DNA of 64,000 nucleotides, taken from Flagellimonas pacifica. GTDB taxonomy: Bacteria > Bacteroidota > Bacteroidia > Flavobacteriales > Flavobacteriaceae. The stretch spans positions 434,001-498,000 of the forward strand of contig NZ_OBEH01000001.1 of assembly GCF_900215465.1 (NCBI RefSeq), in the 5' to 3' direction. Positions 36,219-44,543 of the stretch are shown piece by piece. Both the position numbers and the translations under genes were made by a program. The notes beneath the pieces were generated by a model that was given only the letters and a program-made list of their open reading frames with translations, was not told where the DNA came from and searched no databases. Position 1 is the stretch's first letter; the number at the start of each line of letters is the position of its first letter.

Positions 36219-37373
36219 TTACCCAATAGCTTGTTCTAAATCAGCTATTAGGTCATCTACATCCTCAATTCCTACACTCAGTCTAATTAGGGAGTCGACC
36301 ACTCCGCTTTTTTCACGTTCTTCTTTGGGAATACTGGCATGGGTCATGCTTGCAGGGTGACCAGCTAAACTTTCCACACCGCCCAAAGATTCGGCAAGGG
36401 TGAAAACTTCCAGTTTTTCCACAATTTTAATGGCTTCTTCGTAGCTACTCCCTTTAGGAACAAAGGAAATCATTCCGCCAAAATCATCCATTTGACTTTT
36501 GGCCACATCATGATTGGGATGGTTCTCAAATCCAGGCCAATACACTTTTTCAATCTTCGGGTGCTTAACCAAGTATTCAGCAATTGCCTTACCATTATCG
36601 CAATGCCGCTGCATACGAACATGTAAAGTCTTGATTCCGCGAAGCGTTAAAAAACTATCCATTGGTCCGCAAACGGCTCCACTGGCATTTTGGATAAAAT
36701 AGAGTTGGTCCGCCAAATCCTTATTCTTTACAACCAAAGCTCCAACCACAACGTCACTATGCCCACCTAAATACTTGGTGGCCGAATGCATTACAATATC
36801 AGCTCCAAGATCTAATGGCCGTTGTAGGTATGGCGTAGCAAAAGTATTATCAACCGCCAAAAGCAAATCATGCTTCTTAGCCAAATCAGACACAGCTTTT
36901 ATGTCAATTACATTCATCATGGGATTAGTAGGGGTCTCCACCCAGATCAATTTGGTCTTGTCGTTAATATGTTCCTCAATAGCATCAACACTTTGCATGC
37001 CTACAAAATGAAACGTAATTCCATATTTTTCAAAAATCTGCTTGAACAAACGATAACTACCCCCATACAAATCGTTGGTGGAAACCACTTCATCACCTGG
37101 GTTCAACAATTTTATCACGGCATCCATAGCAGAAAGTCCACTTGCAAATGCAAGTCCATAAATGCCATTCTCAATACTGGCCAAAGCATTTTCCAACGCC
37201 GTTCGGGTTGGGTTCGCGCTCCGAGAATATTCAAAACCTTTATGTCCGCCCGGTGTGGTCTGCGCATAAGTCGATGTTTGGTAAATAGGAGGCATCACCG
37301 CTCCATATGCTTTATCGGGATGTTGTCCCCCATGAATCGTCTTACTGTTGAATTTCAAATCTTTTTTGCTCAT
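36219..37373 (-). CDS. Cystathionine gamma-synthase/beta- or gamma-lyase family PLP enzyme
   Basis: This Cys/Met-metabolism trans-sulfuration enzyme has 384 residues from MSKKDLKF (chosen over an upstream ATG because family members begin like this). The PLP Lys is in [19 protein letters not shown], and [15 protein letters not shown] and [14 protein letters not shown] are family motifs; the C-terminal part has [20 protein letters not shown]. The exact reaction (cystathionine synthesis from O-acyl-homoserine, or cleavage of cystathionine) cannot be told from the sequence alone; metB- and metC-type enzymes share all these features. The gene stands alone. Confidence 0.92.
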   Translation of the reverse strand: MSKKDLKFNSKTIHGGQHPDKAYGAVMPPIYQTSTYAQTTPGGHKGFEYSRSANPTRTALENALASIENGIYGLAFASGLSAMDAVIKLLNPGDEVVSTNDLYGGSYRLFKQIFEKYGITFHFVGMQSVDAIEEHINDKTKLIWVETPTNPMMNVIDIKAVSDLAKKHDLLLAVDNTFATPYLQRPLDLGADIVMHSATKYLGGHSDVVVGALVVKNKDLADQLYFIQNASGAVCGPMDSFLTLRGIKTLHVRMQRHCDNGKAIAEYLVKHPKIEKVYWPGFENHPNHDVAKSQMDDFGGMISFVPKGSSYEEAIKIVEKLEVFTLAESLGGVESLAGHPASMTHASIPKEEREKSGVVDSLIRLSVGIEDVDDLIADLEQAIG

Positions 37374-37459
37374 TTCTTCTAAATCTACATACAAATGTAT
37401 CGTTATCTTTTGGAGTAATCAATCATGTCTTATTTTTGAAGACCCTAAAACCTCTCCTT

Positions 37460-38203
37460 ATGAAAAAAGCGTTCTACTTACTCCTCTTAACTCTGCTCAT
37501 CCTTGGTTGTGAAAATGGTAACAAACTTACTTTTGAACCTATCCATATATCCAATGAAACATGTGCTGACTGCCCCAAAATAAATGTCAACATTCCTCGG
37601 GCTTTGGACGAAACCAATTTATCTGACCAAATAAATTCCACCTTAGAAGAGGAAATTATTTTCCTTTTGTCTTTTGACGATGGACAAGAAACCTCATCTA
37701 TTGATGATGCCATTAATTCATTTACAAATAGTTTTAAGGAGTTGAAGGCCAAATTTCCGGATGAGACGGCTGGCTGGGAGGTCAAAGTGGAAAGTGACGT
37801 GGCTTATGAAGATAATGATATGCTTACTTTGGAATTCAACGCTTATTCTTTTACGGGGGGAGCACATGGATATAGTTCTGATTCATTTTTAAATTTTGAC
37901 AAACGAAAAGGTAGTGAGTTGGAAAATTGGGAGCTTTTTGAAGATTTGGAAGGATTTTTAAAATTTGCCGAAACCAAATTCCGAATCCAGGAAGATATCC
38001 CACAAGATGAAAACATCAATGCTACCGGATTTATGTTTGAAAGAGATACTTTTCACTTGTCGGAAAATGTGGGTTACACCTCTAAAGGCGTTTCATTGAT
38101 CTACAATCAATATGAAATAGCTTCTTATGCCGATGGCCCAATCACATTGATCTTGCCCTACGCTGAAGTGAACAAATACTTAAAAAGAAAAGTAAAGCTT
38201 TAA
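37460..38203 (+). CDS. Lipoprotein with DUF4163 and DUF3298 (RsiV/PdaC-like)
   Basis: Lipoprotein of 247 residues with signal MKKAFYLLLLTLLILGC. A DUF4163-like N-terminal region is followed by a DUF3298 domain with the characteristic NAYSFTGGAHGYSSDSFLNF and, near the C-terminus, FHLSENVGYTSKGVSLIYNQ then YEIASYADGPITLILP. Related domains occur in the anti-sigma factor RsiV, which binds lysozyme, and in PdaC deacetylases. Here there is no adjacent sigma factor, so only an envelope location is supported. The ATG at 37460 was chosen; an earlier TTG would spoil the signal peptide. Confidence 0.85.
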   Translation: MKKAFYLLLLTLLILGCENGNKLTFEPIHISNETCADCPKINVNIPRALDETNLSDQINSTLEEEIIFLLSFDDGQETSSIDDAINSFTNSFKELKAKFPDETAGWEVKVESDVAYEDNDMLTLEFNAYSFTGGAHGYSSDSFLNFDKRKGSELENWELFEDLEGFLKFAETKFRIQEDIPQDENINATGFMFERDTFHLSENVGYTSKGVSLIYNQYEIASYADGPITLILPYAEVNKYLKRKVKL

Positions 38204-38270
38204 TTTGCTTTCAACCCACATACTTTTAAGGTTGAATGCAAAAATTAAGTTAAGACATATCTACTTTTTT

Positions 38271-38297
38271 AGATATATAAATATTTATATATCTTTG
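38271..38297 (+). promoter_or_regulatory. 24-bp palindrome overlapping the ArsR-family promoter
   Basis: AGATATATAAAT and ATTTATATATCT are perfect halves of a 24-bp palindrome at 38271-38294. TATCTTTG at 38290-38297 matches the -7 consensus and overlaps its right end. The site is 7 nt from the regulator's ATG. It is well placed for autorepression by the ArsR-family protein. The distance from the -7 element to the ATG implies a leaderless or nearly leaderless mRNA. Confidence 0.6.
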
Positions 38298-38301
38298 TGC
38301 T

Positions 38302-38604
38302 ATGGACATTGTTGAAATCAGTAAAGTATTGTCAAACAAAACCAGGGTGAATATTCTAAAGTGGTTAAAGAATCCGGAAGCAAATTTTCCGCCACACCAG
38401 GATATTGATCATTTTGATGACGGGGTTTGCGTTGGGAATATCCAAGATAAAACTGGATTGTCTCAATCCACTATTTCAACATATTTAAACTCCATGCAAA
38501 ATGCCAATTTGGTTATTCCAACACGACATGGCAAATGGACCTATTATAAAAGGAATGAAAAAGTGATCAAAGCATATGTGGAAAGTTTAAAGCAAGATTT
38601 ATAA
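38302..38604 (+). CDS. ArsR-family winged-helix transcriptional regulator
   Basis: This protein of 100 residues begins with ISKVLSNKTRVNILKWLKN, the typical ArsR start, followed by CVGNIQDKTGLSQSTISTYL as the recognition helix region and a wing (IPTRHGKWTYYKRN). One Cys (GVCVGNI) and His residues (PPHQDIDHFDD) lie before the recognition helix, but no classic CxC metal site is present. It probably represses its own gene and the 46-aa ORF and racemase downstream. The upstream 24-bp palindrome is the candidate operator. Confidence 0.9.
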   Translation: MDIVEISKVLSNKTRVNILKWLKNPEANFPPHQDIDHFDDGVCVGNIQDKTGLSQSTISTYLNSMQNANLVIPTRHGKWTYYKRNEKVIKAYVESLKQDL

Positions 38605-38652
38605 TTTTTTCTTTCCACGTATCGATATTTAGCGAAATATAAATTTGAAAAA

Positions 38653-38793
38653 ATGGAAAATTGTATCAACAGTAACTGTATTGACGAAGTTTCAATACCT
38701 CAAAAGCAATACAACTTGGTAATAAGACGAGTTACAAACTTCCTAAACACTTTTACCATTGAGGGCGCGGAAGAACTATCAAAAACTAAATAA
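38653..38793 (+). CDS. Small protein of 46 aa between ArsR regulator and racemase
   Basis: A frame from ATG to TAA starts MENCINSNCIDEVSIPQKQY. It has two Cys spaced by four residues near the N-terminus and a helical charged C-terminus (LNTFTIEGAEELSKTK). It lies 48 nt after the regulator and 6 nt before the racemase start, the spacing of an operon gene. No family is recognised. The tight fit to its neighbours supports translation; without comparison it could still be a chance frame. Confidence 0.5.
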   Translation: MENCINSNCIDEVSIPQKQYNLVIRRVTNFLNTFTIEGAEELSKTK

Positions 38794-38799
38794 AAAGCA

Positions 38800-39492
38800 A
38801 TGAAAACTATAGGTTTAATTGGCGGGATGAGTTGGGAATCCTCAAAAATATACTACCAACATATCAATGAAATGGTTAGGGAAAGATTAGGAGGTTCGCA
38901 CTCGGCCAAAAGCATTCTCTCCTCGGTAGATTTTGATGAAATTGAGCGGTTCTCATTTTCCAATGACTGGGATAAAATTGGAAATATTATGGCTGCCTAT
39001 GCCAAAAACTTGGAAAAAACCGGGGCAGATATGGTAGTACTGTGTACAAATACTATCCACTTGGTCAGTGATGCTATAACCAATACGGTAAGTATTCCTT
39101 TTTTACATATTGCCAATGCCACAGGAGAGGCAATCCAGAAAAAGGGACTAAAAAAAGTGGGGCTTTTGGGAACCAAATTTACCATGGAAAAGGATTTCTA
39201 CACCAAAATATTGGAAGAACAATTCGGTTTAGAAGTTCTTATTCCGAATATTGAAGATATGGACATCCTTCAGGATATCATATATAACCAACTGGTTAAA
39301 GGGGTCTTTACAACGGAAGCCAAGGAAACCTGTATCAAAATCATTAAAAAGTTAGAGGAGAAAGGTGCACAAGGTTCCATTCTGGGATGTACGGAATTAC
39401 CCATTTTAATTCCTTCACACGAAGTAGATATCCCTACGTTTGATACTGCAAAAATACATGCCCAAAAAGCTGTGGATTTTGCGCTTTCTTAA
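38800..39492 (+). CDS. Aspartate/glutamate racemase-family protein (copy 1)
   Basis: This cofactor-independent racemase has 230 residues. Both catalytic Cys are visible: MVVLCTNTIHLVSD at about residue 85 and ILGCTELPILI at about residue 195. The N-terminus IGLIGGMSWESSKIYYQHIN and the IPFLHIANATGEAI stretch are typical of the YgeA/aspartate racemase branch. It may interconvert L- and D-aspartate or related amino acids. It follows an ArsR regulator and a 46-aa ORF and has a clear paralogue at 51.8 kb. Substrate specificity is not known. Confidence 0.9.
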   Translation: MKTIGLIGGMSWESSKIYYQHINEMVRERLGGSHSAKSILSSVDFDEIERFSFSNDWDKIGNIMAAYAKNLEKTGADMVVLCTNTIHLVSDAITNTVSIPFLHIANATGEAIQKKGLKKVGLLGTKFTMEKDFYTKILEEQFGLEVLIPNIEDMDILQDIIYNQLVKGVFTTEAKETCIKIIKKLEEKGAQGSILGCTELPILIPSHEVDIPTFDTAKIHAQKAVDFALS

Positions 39493-39577
39493 TACGAAAT
39501 CAACCTAATACATGTCCTTTGTTGCTTAAAATAGATTTATTTTGCAAAGTAGAATATAACCCAGAAAAATTTCACAA

Positions 39578-39919
39578 ATGCAACGTTTCAATCTAAACAA
39601 CAAGACGTTCTCGCTGCTTGAAAATTCTGAAAACGGAAAAGTTAATTCTGATACCGTGTTTAGATATCAACAAGAGGATGATCTTGTAACGGCAGAATAT
39701 GACGGAGGGACCATTCGATATGGAAAAATAATAGCCCAAATTGATCAAGATAAGTTGGAAATGCTCTATCAATGTATAACCGTTGATGGGGAACTGAAAG
39801 CTGGGAAAGCAAATGCGCAAATACGAGTTGATCAAAACAATAAAATCCATTTACATTTGGACTGGGAATGGTTGGGAGATTCTTCAAAAAAAGGAATCTC
39901 TGAATACATAGAAAACTAA
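39578..39919 (+). CDS. Conserved hypothetical beta-rich protein
   Basis: This protein of 113 residues has no signal peptide and a regular series of beta strands (TVFRYQQEDDLVTAEYDGGT, GKIIAQIDQDKLEMLYQC, IRVDQNNKIHLHLDWEWLG), a lipocalin- or avidin-like pattern. Similar short proteins are often labelled N-acetylglutamate synthase in databases, a name the sequence does not support: no GNAT motif is present. It lies 30 nt before the ArsC-like gene on the same strand. Function unknown. Confidence 0.75.
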   Translation: MQRFNLNNKTFSLLENSENGKVNSDTVFRYQQEDDLVTAEYDGGTIRYGKIIAQIDQDKLEMLYQCITVDGELKAGKANAQIRVDQNNKIHLHLDWEWLGDSSKKGISEYIEN

Positions 39920-39949
39920 TAAAACCCGCTTAAATTAATTCAACACCCT

Positions 39950-40303
39950 ATGAAAAAAATCTACCATTTGGCCAGTTGCTCCACTTGTCAACGCATTTTA
40001 AAAGAACTTGAACCTTTGAACGGAGTTGAATTGCAAGAAATAAAGACAGCATCCATTACTCCTGGGCAATTGGATGAAATGAAAAATCTGACTGGAAGCT
40101 ATGAGGCTTTGTTCAGCAGAAGAGCTATGCTTTTCCGACAAAGGGGACTCCACGAACAGCAACTGTCTGAAGATGATTTTAAAAACCTCATCTTGGAACA
40201 TTACACCTTTCTAAAAAGACCCGTAACCATTATTAACGACCAGATTTTCGTTGGAAATTCTAAGAAAGTGGTCGAAGCTGCAAAAGAGGCACTACATTCA
40301 TGA
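39950..40303 (+). CDS. ArsC/Spx-family arsenate reductase-like protein
   Basis: This protein of 117 residues has a thioredoxin-like fold with the N-terminal ASCSTCQRILKEL motif (redox Cys pair CxxC), a conserved GSYEALFSRRAMLFRQRG region and a C-terminal FLKRPVTIINDQIFVGNS. That last stretch matches the RP loop of ArsC/Spx proteins. Whether it reduces arsenate or acts otherwise (Spx- or YffB-like) is open. Its stop overlaps the start of the EamA transporter gene by 4 nt (ATGA), so they are co-translated. Confidence 0.88.
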   Translation: MKKIYHLASCSTCQRILKELEPLNGVELQEIKTASITPGQLDEMKNLTGSYEALFSRRAMLFRQRGLHEQQLSEDDFKNLILEHYTFLKRPVTIINDQIFVGNSKKVVEAAKEALHS

Positions 40304-41193
40304 GTAAACGAACCCTAGCAATCTTAGCCGCTCTTGGGGCCACAATTATCTATGGTATTAATCACACTGTTGCCAAGGGTGTTATGCCCGATCATGTAGG
40401 AGCTTTTGGCTTTATCATGCTTCGCTTGGGTGGAGCCACCATACTTTTTTGGGCGATTTCTATTTTTGGACCTAAGGAGAGAATCGAAAAAAAAGATTGG
40501 GGCCGAATTCTTCTGTGCTCTCTCCTTGGTATGGCCATAAATATGTTGGCGTTTTTCAAGGGACTTGAGTTATCTACCCCAATCAACAGTTCGGTATTGG
40601 TTACCATTACACCCATTATGGTTGTAGCGTTATCTGCATTCTTTATTAAGGAACGTATAACTTGGAACAAGGGACTAGGGATTTTTATGGGATTCATTGG
40701 CGCTTTGGGATTGATATTATTTGGCGCTGAGATTAGACAGGATGCACCAAATATTCCTTTGGGCAATGCCCTATTTGTGGTAAATGCAACAGTGTACGGG
40801 TCTTATTTGATTCTGATAAAAAAACTGATAGAAAAGTATCACCCCTTCACTTTAATGAAATGGCTATTTACTATAGGGTTAGTTCTTGCTTTTCCTATTA
40901 CCCTTCCCGAATTTTTAGAAATTGAATGGCTGAATATGCCCGTCTGGGCTTATGGTGTAATCGTCTTTGTTGTAGTTGGTACTACTTTCTTAACATATCT
41001 TTTTAATGTGTTTGCCCTTACTGAACTTAAAGCATCCACCGTAGGTGCGTTCATATACCTGCAACCATTAATAGGAATTCTATTTGCACTTTTTTCCGGC
41101 AAAGATCATCTTACTTTGGTAAAAATCTTAGCAACCGCTTTGGTTTTGCTCGGGGTATATTTAGCAAGCAAAAAGCCAAAGCCCCGCTCATAA
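40300..41193 (+). CDS. EamA/DMT-family membrane exporter
   Basis: This inner-membrane protein of 297 residues has ten predicted helices in two EamA repeats (about 5-140 and 155-290). The family pattern INHTVAKGVMPDHVGAFGFI in helix one/two and LSTPINSSVLVTITPIMVVAL in the first repeat are typical of drug/metabolite exporters of the RhaT/YdcZ superfamily. It overlaps the ArsC-like gene by 4 nt. The substrate is not predictable; amino acids or metabolites are common. Confidence 0.92.
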   Translation: MSKRTLAILAALGATIIYGINHTVAKGVMPDHVGAFGFIMLRLGGATILFWAISIFGPKERIEKKDWGRILLCSLLGMAINMLAFFKGLELSTPINSSVLVTITPIMVVALSAFFIKERITWNKGLGIFMGFIGALGLILFGAEIRQDAPNIPLGNALFVVNATVYGSYLILIKKLIEKYHPFTLMKWLFTIGLVLAFPITLPEFLEIEWLNMPVWAYGVIVFVVVGTTFLTYLFNVFALTELKASTVGAFIYLQPLIGILFALFSGKDHLTLVKILATALVLLGVYLASKKPKPRS

Positions 41194-41217
41194 ATTGGTT
41201 GACATCAAATTTACCAT

Positions 41218-41248
41218 CCAAGTTTAGCATACTCCAAACTAAGCTTGG
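41218..41248. other. Intergenic hairpin without T run
   Basis: CCAAGTTTAG and CTAAGCTTGG form a 10-bp stem with one G-U pair and an 11-nt loop, 25 nt downstream of the EamA gene. It lacks a following T run, so it is either a weak terminator, a processing site or chance. The rest of the 179-bp gap shows nothing recognisable. Confidence 0.35.
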
Positions 41249-41372
41249 GAGCAACCGTTAACCTATATAGGTCATTCATTTAAAAATATGGCCTCTCTAT
41301 CAATTTTGAATGGCAAAATGACTTTCAAATCCATACTTTGCAAGTAATATCGTACAACTTAAAGTAAAATTT

Positions 41373-41906
41373 ATGCAAAAAATAGTATACTATGTAGCTT
41401 GTTCTCTTGATGGATTCATATCAGGGCCGAATGAAGATATCAGCCAATTTCTTCATGAAGGAAACGGAGTTGAAAAATACAAACAGGACTTATTGGATTT
41501 TAAAACCGTAATCATGGGTCGTAAAACATATGAGTTTGGATATCAATTTGGGCTTGTGCCGGGTAAACCTGCCTATCCACATATGGAACATTTCATTTTT
41601 TCCAATTCTATGGAAATCGAAAATTTGGATAGCTCGGTCCATATTGTGGACTGGTCTATTGAAGAAATTGAGAAAATTAAGCGTAACGCACAAACAGATA
41701 TTTATCTATGTGGTGGCGGGGTGTTTGCCGGTTGGCTTTTGGAAAATAATCTTATAGATACATTAAAAATAAAACTTAACCCTATTGTTCTTGGTAATGG
41801 AACACGATTATTTGGCCAATCCAATACTTCCGCACAATGGCATCTGGAAAATCAGGAATCCTATGATGGTGGATTGCAGATTTTGACCTATAATCTAAAA
41901 AACTAG
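41373..41906 (+). CDS. Dihydrofolate-reductase/RibD C-terminal-like reductase
   Basis: This NADPH-dependent reductase-fold protein has 177 residues. MQKIVYYVACSLDGFISGPN is the typical N-terminus, TVIMGRKTYEFGY the nucleotide-binding turn, and IYLCGGGVFAGWLLENNLID the GGG motif of the RibD C-terminal domain. These YwjB/YyaP-like proteins are not canonical FolA and their substrates are mostly unknown. It is convergent with the thioesterase gene, with only 10 nt between them and no terminator. Confidence 0.88.
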   Translation: MQKIVYYVACSLDGFISGPNEDISQFLHEGNGVEKYKQDLLDFKTVIMGRKTYEFGYQFGLVPGKPAYPHMEHFIFSNSMEIENLDSSVHIVDWSIEEIEKIKRNAQTDIYLCGGGVFAGWLLENNLIDTLKIKLNPIVLGNGTRLFGQSNTSAQWHLENQESYDGGLQILTYNLKN

Positions 41907-41916
41907 ACAACCGCCT

Positions 41917-42390
41917 TTAAAGGTTTTTTGGTATTTGAACATGCTTTCGGGTATCTGCTTTGGTCAAGGTCTTGAATTCCTTGGCCTTTTCCATTTTAGC
42001 AAAAGCATCTAAAAAAACCTGGGGCAAGGCGGTCAACTTTCGTTCCTTAAGGTCCATCCAGGCACCCATCATCTCACAACGTGCAAAGTTTTTACCGTTG
42101 CTATCATAAAAATCATGCTGAAACTCAAAGAACATCCCATCTTCGCTCATCCCCTTAAAATTCAATGACACTTTTACAGGTTTTCCGGGAAACACTTCCT
42201 TAAAATAGTACATGTGTTCATAAAAGACTACTGGGCCAATACTATACTGTGCCATGGATTTTTGGTTAAATCCCAGTTGTCCCAAATACGCCATTCGGGT
42301 GTGGCTCATAAAATTGATATAAGCCGAGTTGGCCAAATGTCTATTGGCATCCAAATCGCTCCATCTAATCTCAAATTCTTTAAAAAACAT
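41917..42390 (-). CDS. Acyl-CoA thioesterase, 4HBT hot-dog fold
   Basis: This hot-dog fold protein of 157 residues contains FEIRWSDLDANRHLANSAYI, where the Asp of SDLDANRH is the usual catalytic residue of 4-hydroxybenzoyl-CoA thioesterase-type enzymes, followed by NFMSHTRMAYLGQLG. It likely hydrolyses acyl-CoA or a related thioester; the chain preference is unknown. A TTATGC-GT-GCATAA palindrome lies 14 nt upstream of its start in the divergent region shared with nitronate monooxygenase. Confidence 0.9.
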   Translation of the reverse strand: MFFKEFEIRWSDLDANRHLANSAYINFMSHTRMAYLGQLGFNQKSMAQYSIGPVVFYEHMYYFKEVFPGKPVKVSLNFKGMSEDGMFFEFQHDFYDSNGKNFARCEMMGAWMDLKERKLTALPQVFLDAFAKMEKAKEFKTLTKADTRKHVQIPKNL

Positions 42391-42403
42391 TTTCAGTTAT
42401 TTG

Positions 42404-42417
42404 TTATGCGTGCATAA
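42404..42417. promoter_or_regulatory. Palindrome upstream of the thioesterase gene
   Basis: TTATGC-GT-GCATAA has perfect 6-nt arms and lies 14 nt upstream of the thioesterase ATG, within the 116-bp divergent region. The form resembles operators of MarR-type regulators, but no such gene is adjacent. Confidence 0.35.
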
Positions 42418-42434
42418 TAATTGTAAAATTACCA

Positions 42435-42442
42435 TAGTTTTG
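42435..42442 (+). promoter_or_regulatory. Predicted -7 element of the nitronate monooxygenase gene
   Basis: TAGTTTTG matches TAnnTTTG, 65 nt upstream of the ATG at 42507. A -33 TTTG at normal spacing is not seen. Confidence 0.4.
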
Positions 42443-42506
42443 AAAACAGACTGCATTTGAGCGCGATAATTAATGTTATTTTTAAAGACATCTTAATAGA
42501 AAACCC

Positions 42507-43484
42507 ATGAGTGAAAAAGCCGAATTCATCAAAGACCTTTCCTTGCCAGCAATTGCTGCACCCATGTTCCTTATTTCTGGACCCAAATTGGTCATTGAAT
42601 GCTGCAAGAATGGAATTGTAGGGACATTTCCTGCTCTCAACCAACGCACAAGTGAAGGTTTTGAAGAATGGCTTATCCAAATAAAAAGAGAACTGGAACA
42701 GTTTGAAAAGGAAACTGGCAAAAAAGCAGCTCCTTTTGGTGTAAATCTTATTGTGCACCCTACCAACCCAAGATTGGAAGCTGATGTAAAACTTTGTATG
42801 AAACACAAAGTCCCATTGGTAATTACCTCTTTGGGGGCAGTTAGCATGGTGGTAGACGCGATACATAGTTATGGTGGATTGGTGTTTCATGATATCATCA
42901 AAAAAAGGCATGCAGAAAAAGCTGCCGAAGCTGGGGTAGACGGACTTATTTTGGTCTCCGCCGGTGCCGGAGGGCATGGTGGCAATCTCAACCCGATGAG
43001 TTTGATTGCGGAGGTGAAGAAAATCTTTAAGAAGACTATCTTGCTTTCCGGATGCATCAGTACGGGAAGGGACATAGCTTCTGCCATGCAAATGGGAGCT
43101 GACCTTGCTTATATGGGGACACGTTTTATCAATGTTGAAGAAAGCAAAGCACCAGAGGAATATCGTAAGATGATCATTGAAGCTGGAGCTAATGATATTG
43201 TTTATACTGCTGCAATCTCTGGAGTACATGCCAATTTCCTTGCTGCCAGCCTTACTGCTGCCGGAATTACGAAGGAAGATCTTAAAAAAGAACATAAAGT
43301 TGATTTTGGAAAGGAATTGGATACTGAAGTAAAGGCATGGAAAACCATTTGGTCAGCCGGGCAGGGTGTTACCACTATTGAAAATGTAGTGCCCGTTTCA
43401 GAATTGGTGGACACCTTAAAATCTGAATTTAAAACAGCAATCAAAGATCAGGCAAAACTATTGGAGGTCTTTCCAAAAGATTAG
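42507..43484 (+). CDS. Nitronate monooxygenase (2-nitropropane dioxygenase) family
   Basis: This FMN-dependent TIM-barrel enzyme has 325 residues. LPAIAAPMFLISGPKLVIEC is the N-terminal signature, ILVSAGAGGHGGNLNPMSLI carries the FMN-phosphate loop and the catalytic His, and LLSGCISTGRDIASAMQMGA followed by DLAYMGTRF is the phosphate-binding end of the barrel. It oxidises alkyl nitronates such as propionate 3-nitronate, or acts on a related substrate; enoyl-ACP reductase FabK is a related alternative but is less likely here. A single gene followed by the bestrophin gene. Confidence 0.92.
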   Translation: MSEKAEFIKDLSLPAIAAPMFLISGPKLVIECCKNGIVGTFPALNQRTSEGFEEWLIQIKRELEQFEKETGKKAAPFGVNLIVHPTNPRLEADVKLCMKHKVPLVITSLGAVSMVVDAIHSYGGLVFHDIIKKRHAEKAAEAGVDGLILVSAGAGGHGGNLNPMSLIAEVKKIFKKTILLSGCISTGRDIASAMQMGADLAYMGTRFINVEESKAPEEYRKMIIEAGANDIVYTAAISGVHANFLAASLTAAGITKEDLKKEHKVDFGKELDTEVKAWKTIWSAGQGVTTIENVVPVSELVDTLKSEFKTAIKDQAKLLEVFPKD

Positions 43485-43541
43485 CACATCTTAACTTTCT
43501 TTGTATTTTGGTGATGCATATAATCAACTAACTCAACTGTC

Positions 43542-44543
43542 ATGTACATCAAAAGAAATATAAGTTTAGAGCTCATCTTACGCTTTGCCTGGAAAAACCT
43601 CATTTTTTTTACCATTTATGCTGGAGTTATTTTCTACTTATATCATGCTTTGGATTGGAAACATATCGATATTCCCTTTCAACCGCTTTCTGTAATCGGT
43701 ATTGCTGTTGCATTTTATATTGGTTTTAAGAACAGCCAGAGCTATGATCGCTTCTGGGAAGCTCGAAAAATATGGGGAGGAATTGTAAACTATTCCAGAA
43801 CATGGACCAATAATGTATTAAGTTATGTAATGGATGATCGTGAGGCTCAGGTTATCTTGGTCTATCGTCACATCGCCTGGATCAATGCCCTTCGAATCCA
43901 ATTACGGCAACCCTCAAGTTTTTCTATTAGGGAAAACCGCGCCATTGAACGTCTTTTTGATCGGCACGGAGAACGAAATCCCGTTTGTAATGGTATGGAT
44001 TCTTTATTGGGTCCTGATGAAGTACAAGGTTTGGAGAATCGAAAAAATGTTGCTACCCATTTAATCAAAAACCAAGGGCTACACCTTAAACAATTATTAA
44101 AAGAGGAAAAGATAACCGAGTTTGACAAGCAGATATTCCATAATAACTTGGAAGAAATGTATAACCTGCAAGGCAAGTGCGAGCGCATAAAAAATACTCC
44201 ATTTCCAAGGCAATACGCGTATTTTAGCACCTTGTTCACCTGGATTTTTATACTTCTGCTTCCCTTTGGGCTACTTAATGTTTTTGAAACGCAATTGGCA
44301 GAATTGGACTTTGGTCACAACTGGTGGTATATTGTTTTGATGATCTTCTTTTCTGTGTTGATTTCTTGGATGTTTGTCACCATGGAAAAAGTGGGAAGCA
44401 ATAGTGAAGATCCTTTTGAGGGCAGAATTAATGATGTCCCCATGACCGCACTTTGTCGCACCATTGAAATAGACCTTAGGGATATGCTTGATGAGGACAA
44501 CTTGCCCGAAAAGACAAAACCGCAACACAACATCCTTTATTAA
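43542..44543 (+). CDS. Bestrophin-family (UPF0187) channel protein
   Basis: This membrane protein of 333 residues has the bestrophin core: LRFAWKNLIFFTIYAGVIFY, then IGIAVAFYIGFKNSQSYDRF with WEARKIWGGIVNYSRTW, and a second helix pair around residues 225-285. Bacterial bestrophins form pentameric ion channels, some conducting cations. Its stop codon overlaps the next start by one base (TAATG), so the hydrolase is translated in a coupled way. Confidence 0.93.
   Translation: MYIKRNISLELILRFAWKNLIFFTIYAGVIFYLYHALDWKHIDIPFQPLSVIGIAVAFYIGFKNSQSYDRFWEARKIWGGIVNYSRTWTNNVLSYVMDDREAQVILVYRHIAWINALRIQLRQPSSFSIRENRAIERLFDRHGERNPVCNGMDSLLGPDEVQGLENRKNVATHLIKNQGLHLKQLLKEEKITEFDKQIFHNNLEEMYNLQGKCERIKNTPFPRQYAYFSTLFTWIFILLLPFGLLNVFETQLAELDFGHNWWYIVLMIFFSVLISWMFVTMEKVGSNSEDPFEGRINDVPMTALCRTIEIDLRDMLDEDNLPEKTKPQHNILY

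Noticed and set aside
42429..43295. Long minus-strand frame of 288 codons opposite nitronate monooxygenase
   Set aside because: It is the mirror of a well-conserved gene, lacks recognisable domains and is rich in Phe, Ser and Cys as antisense frames are.
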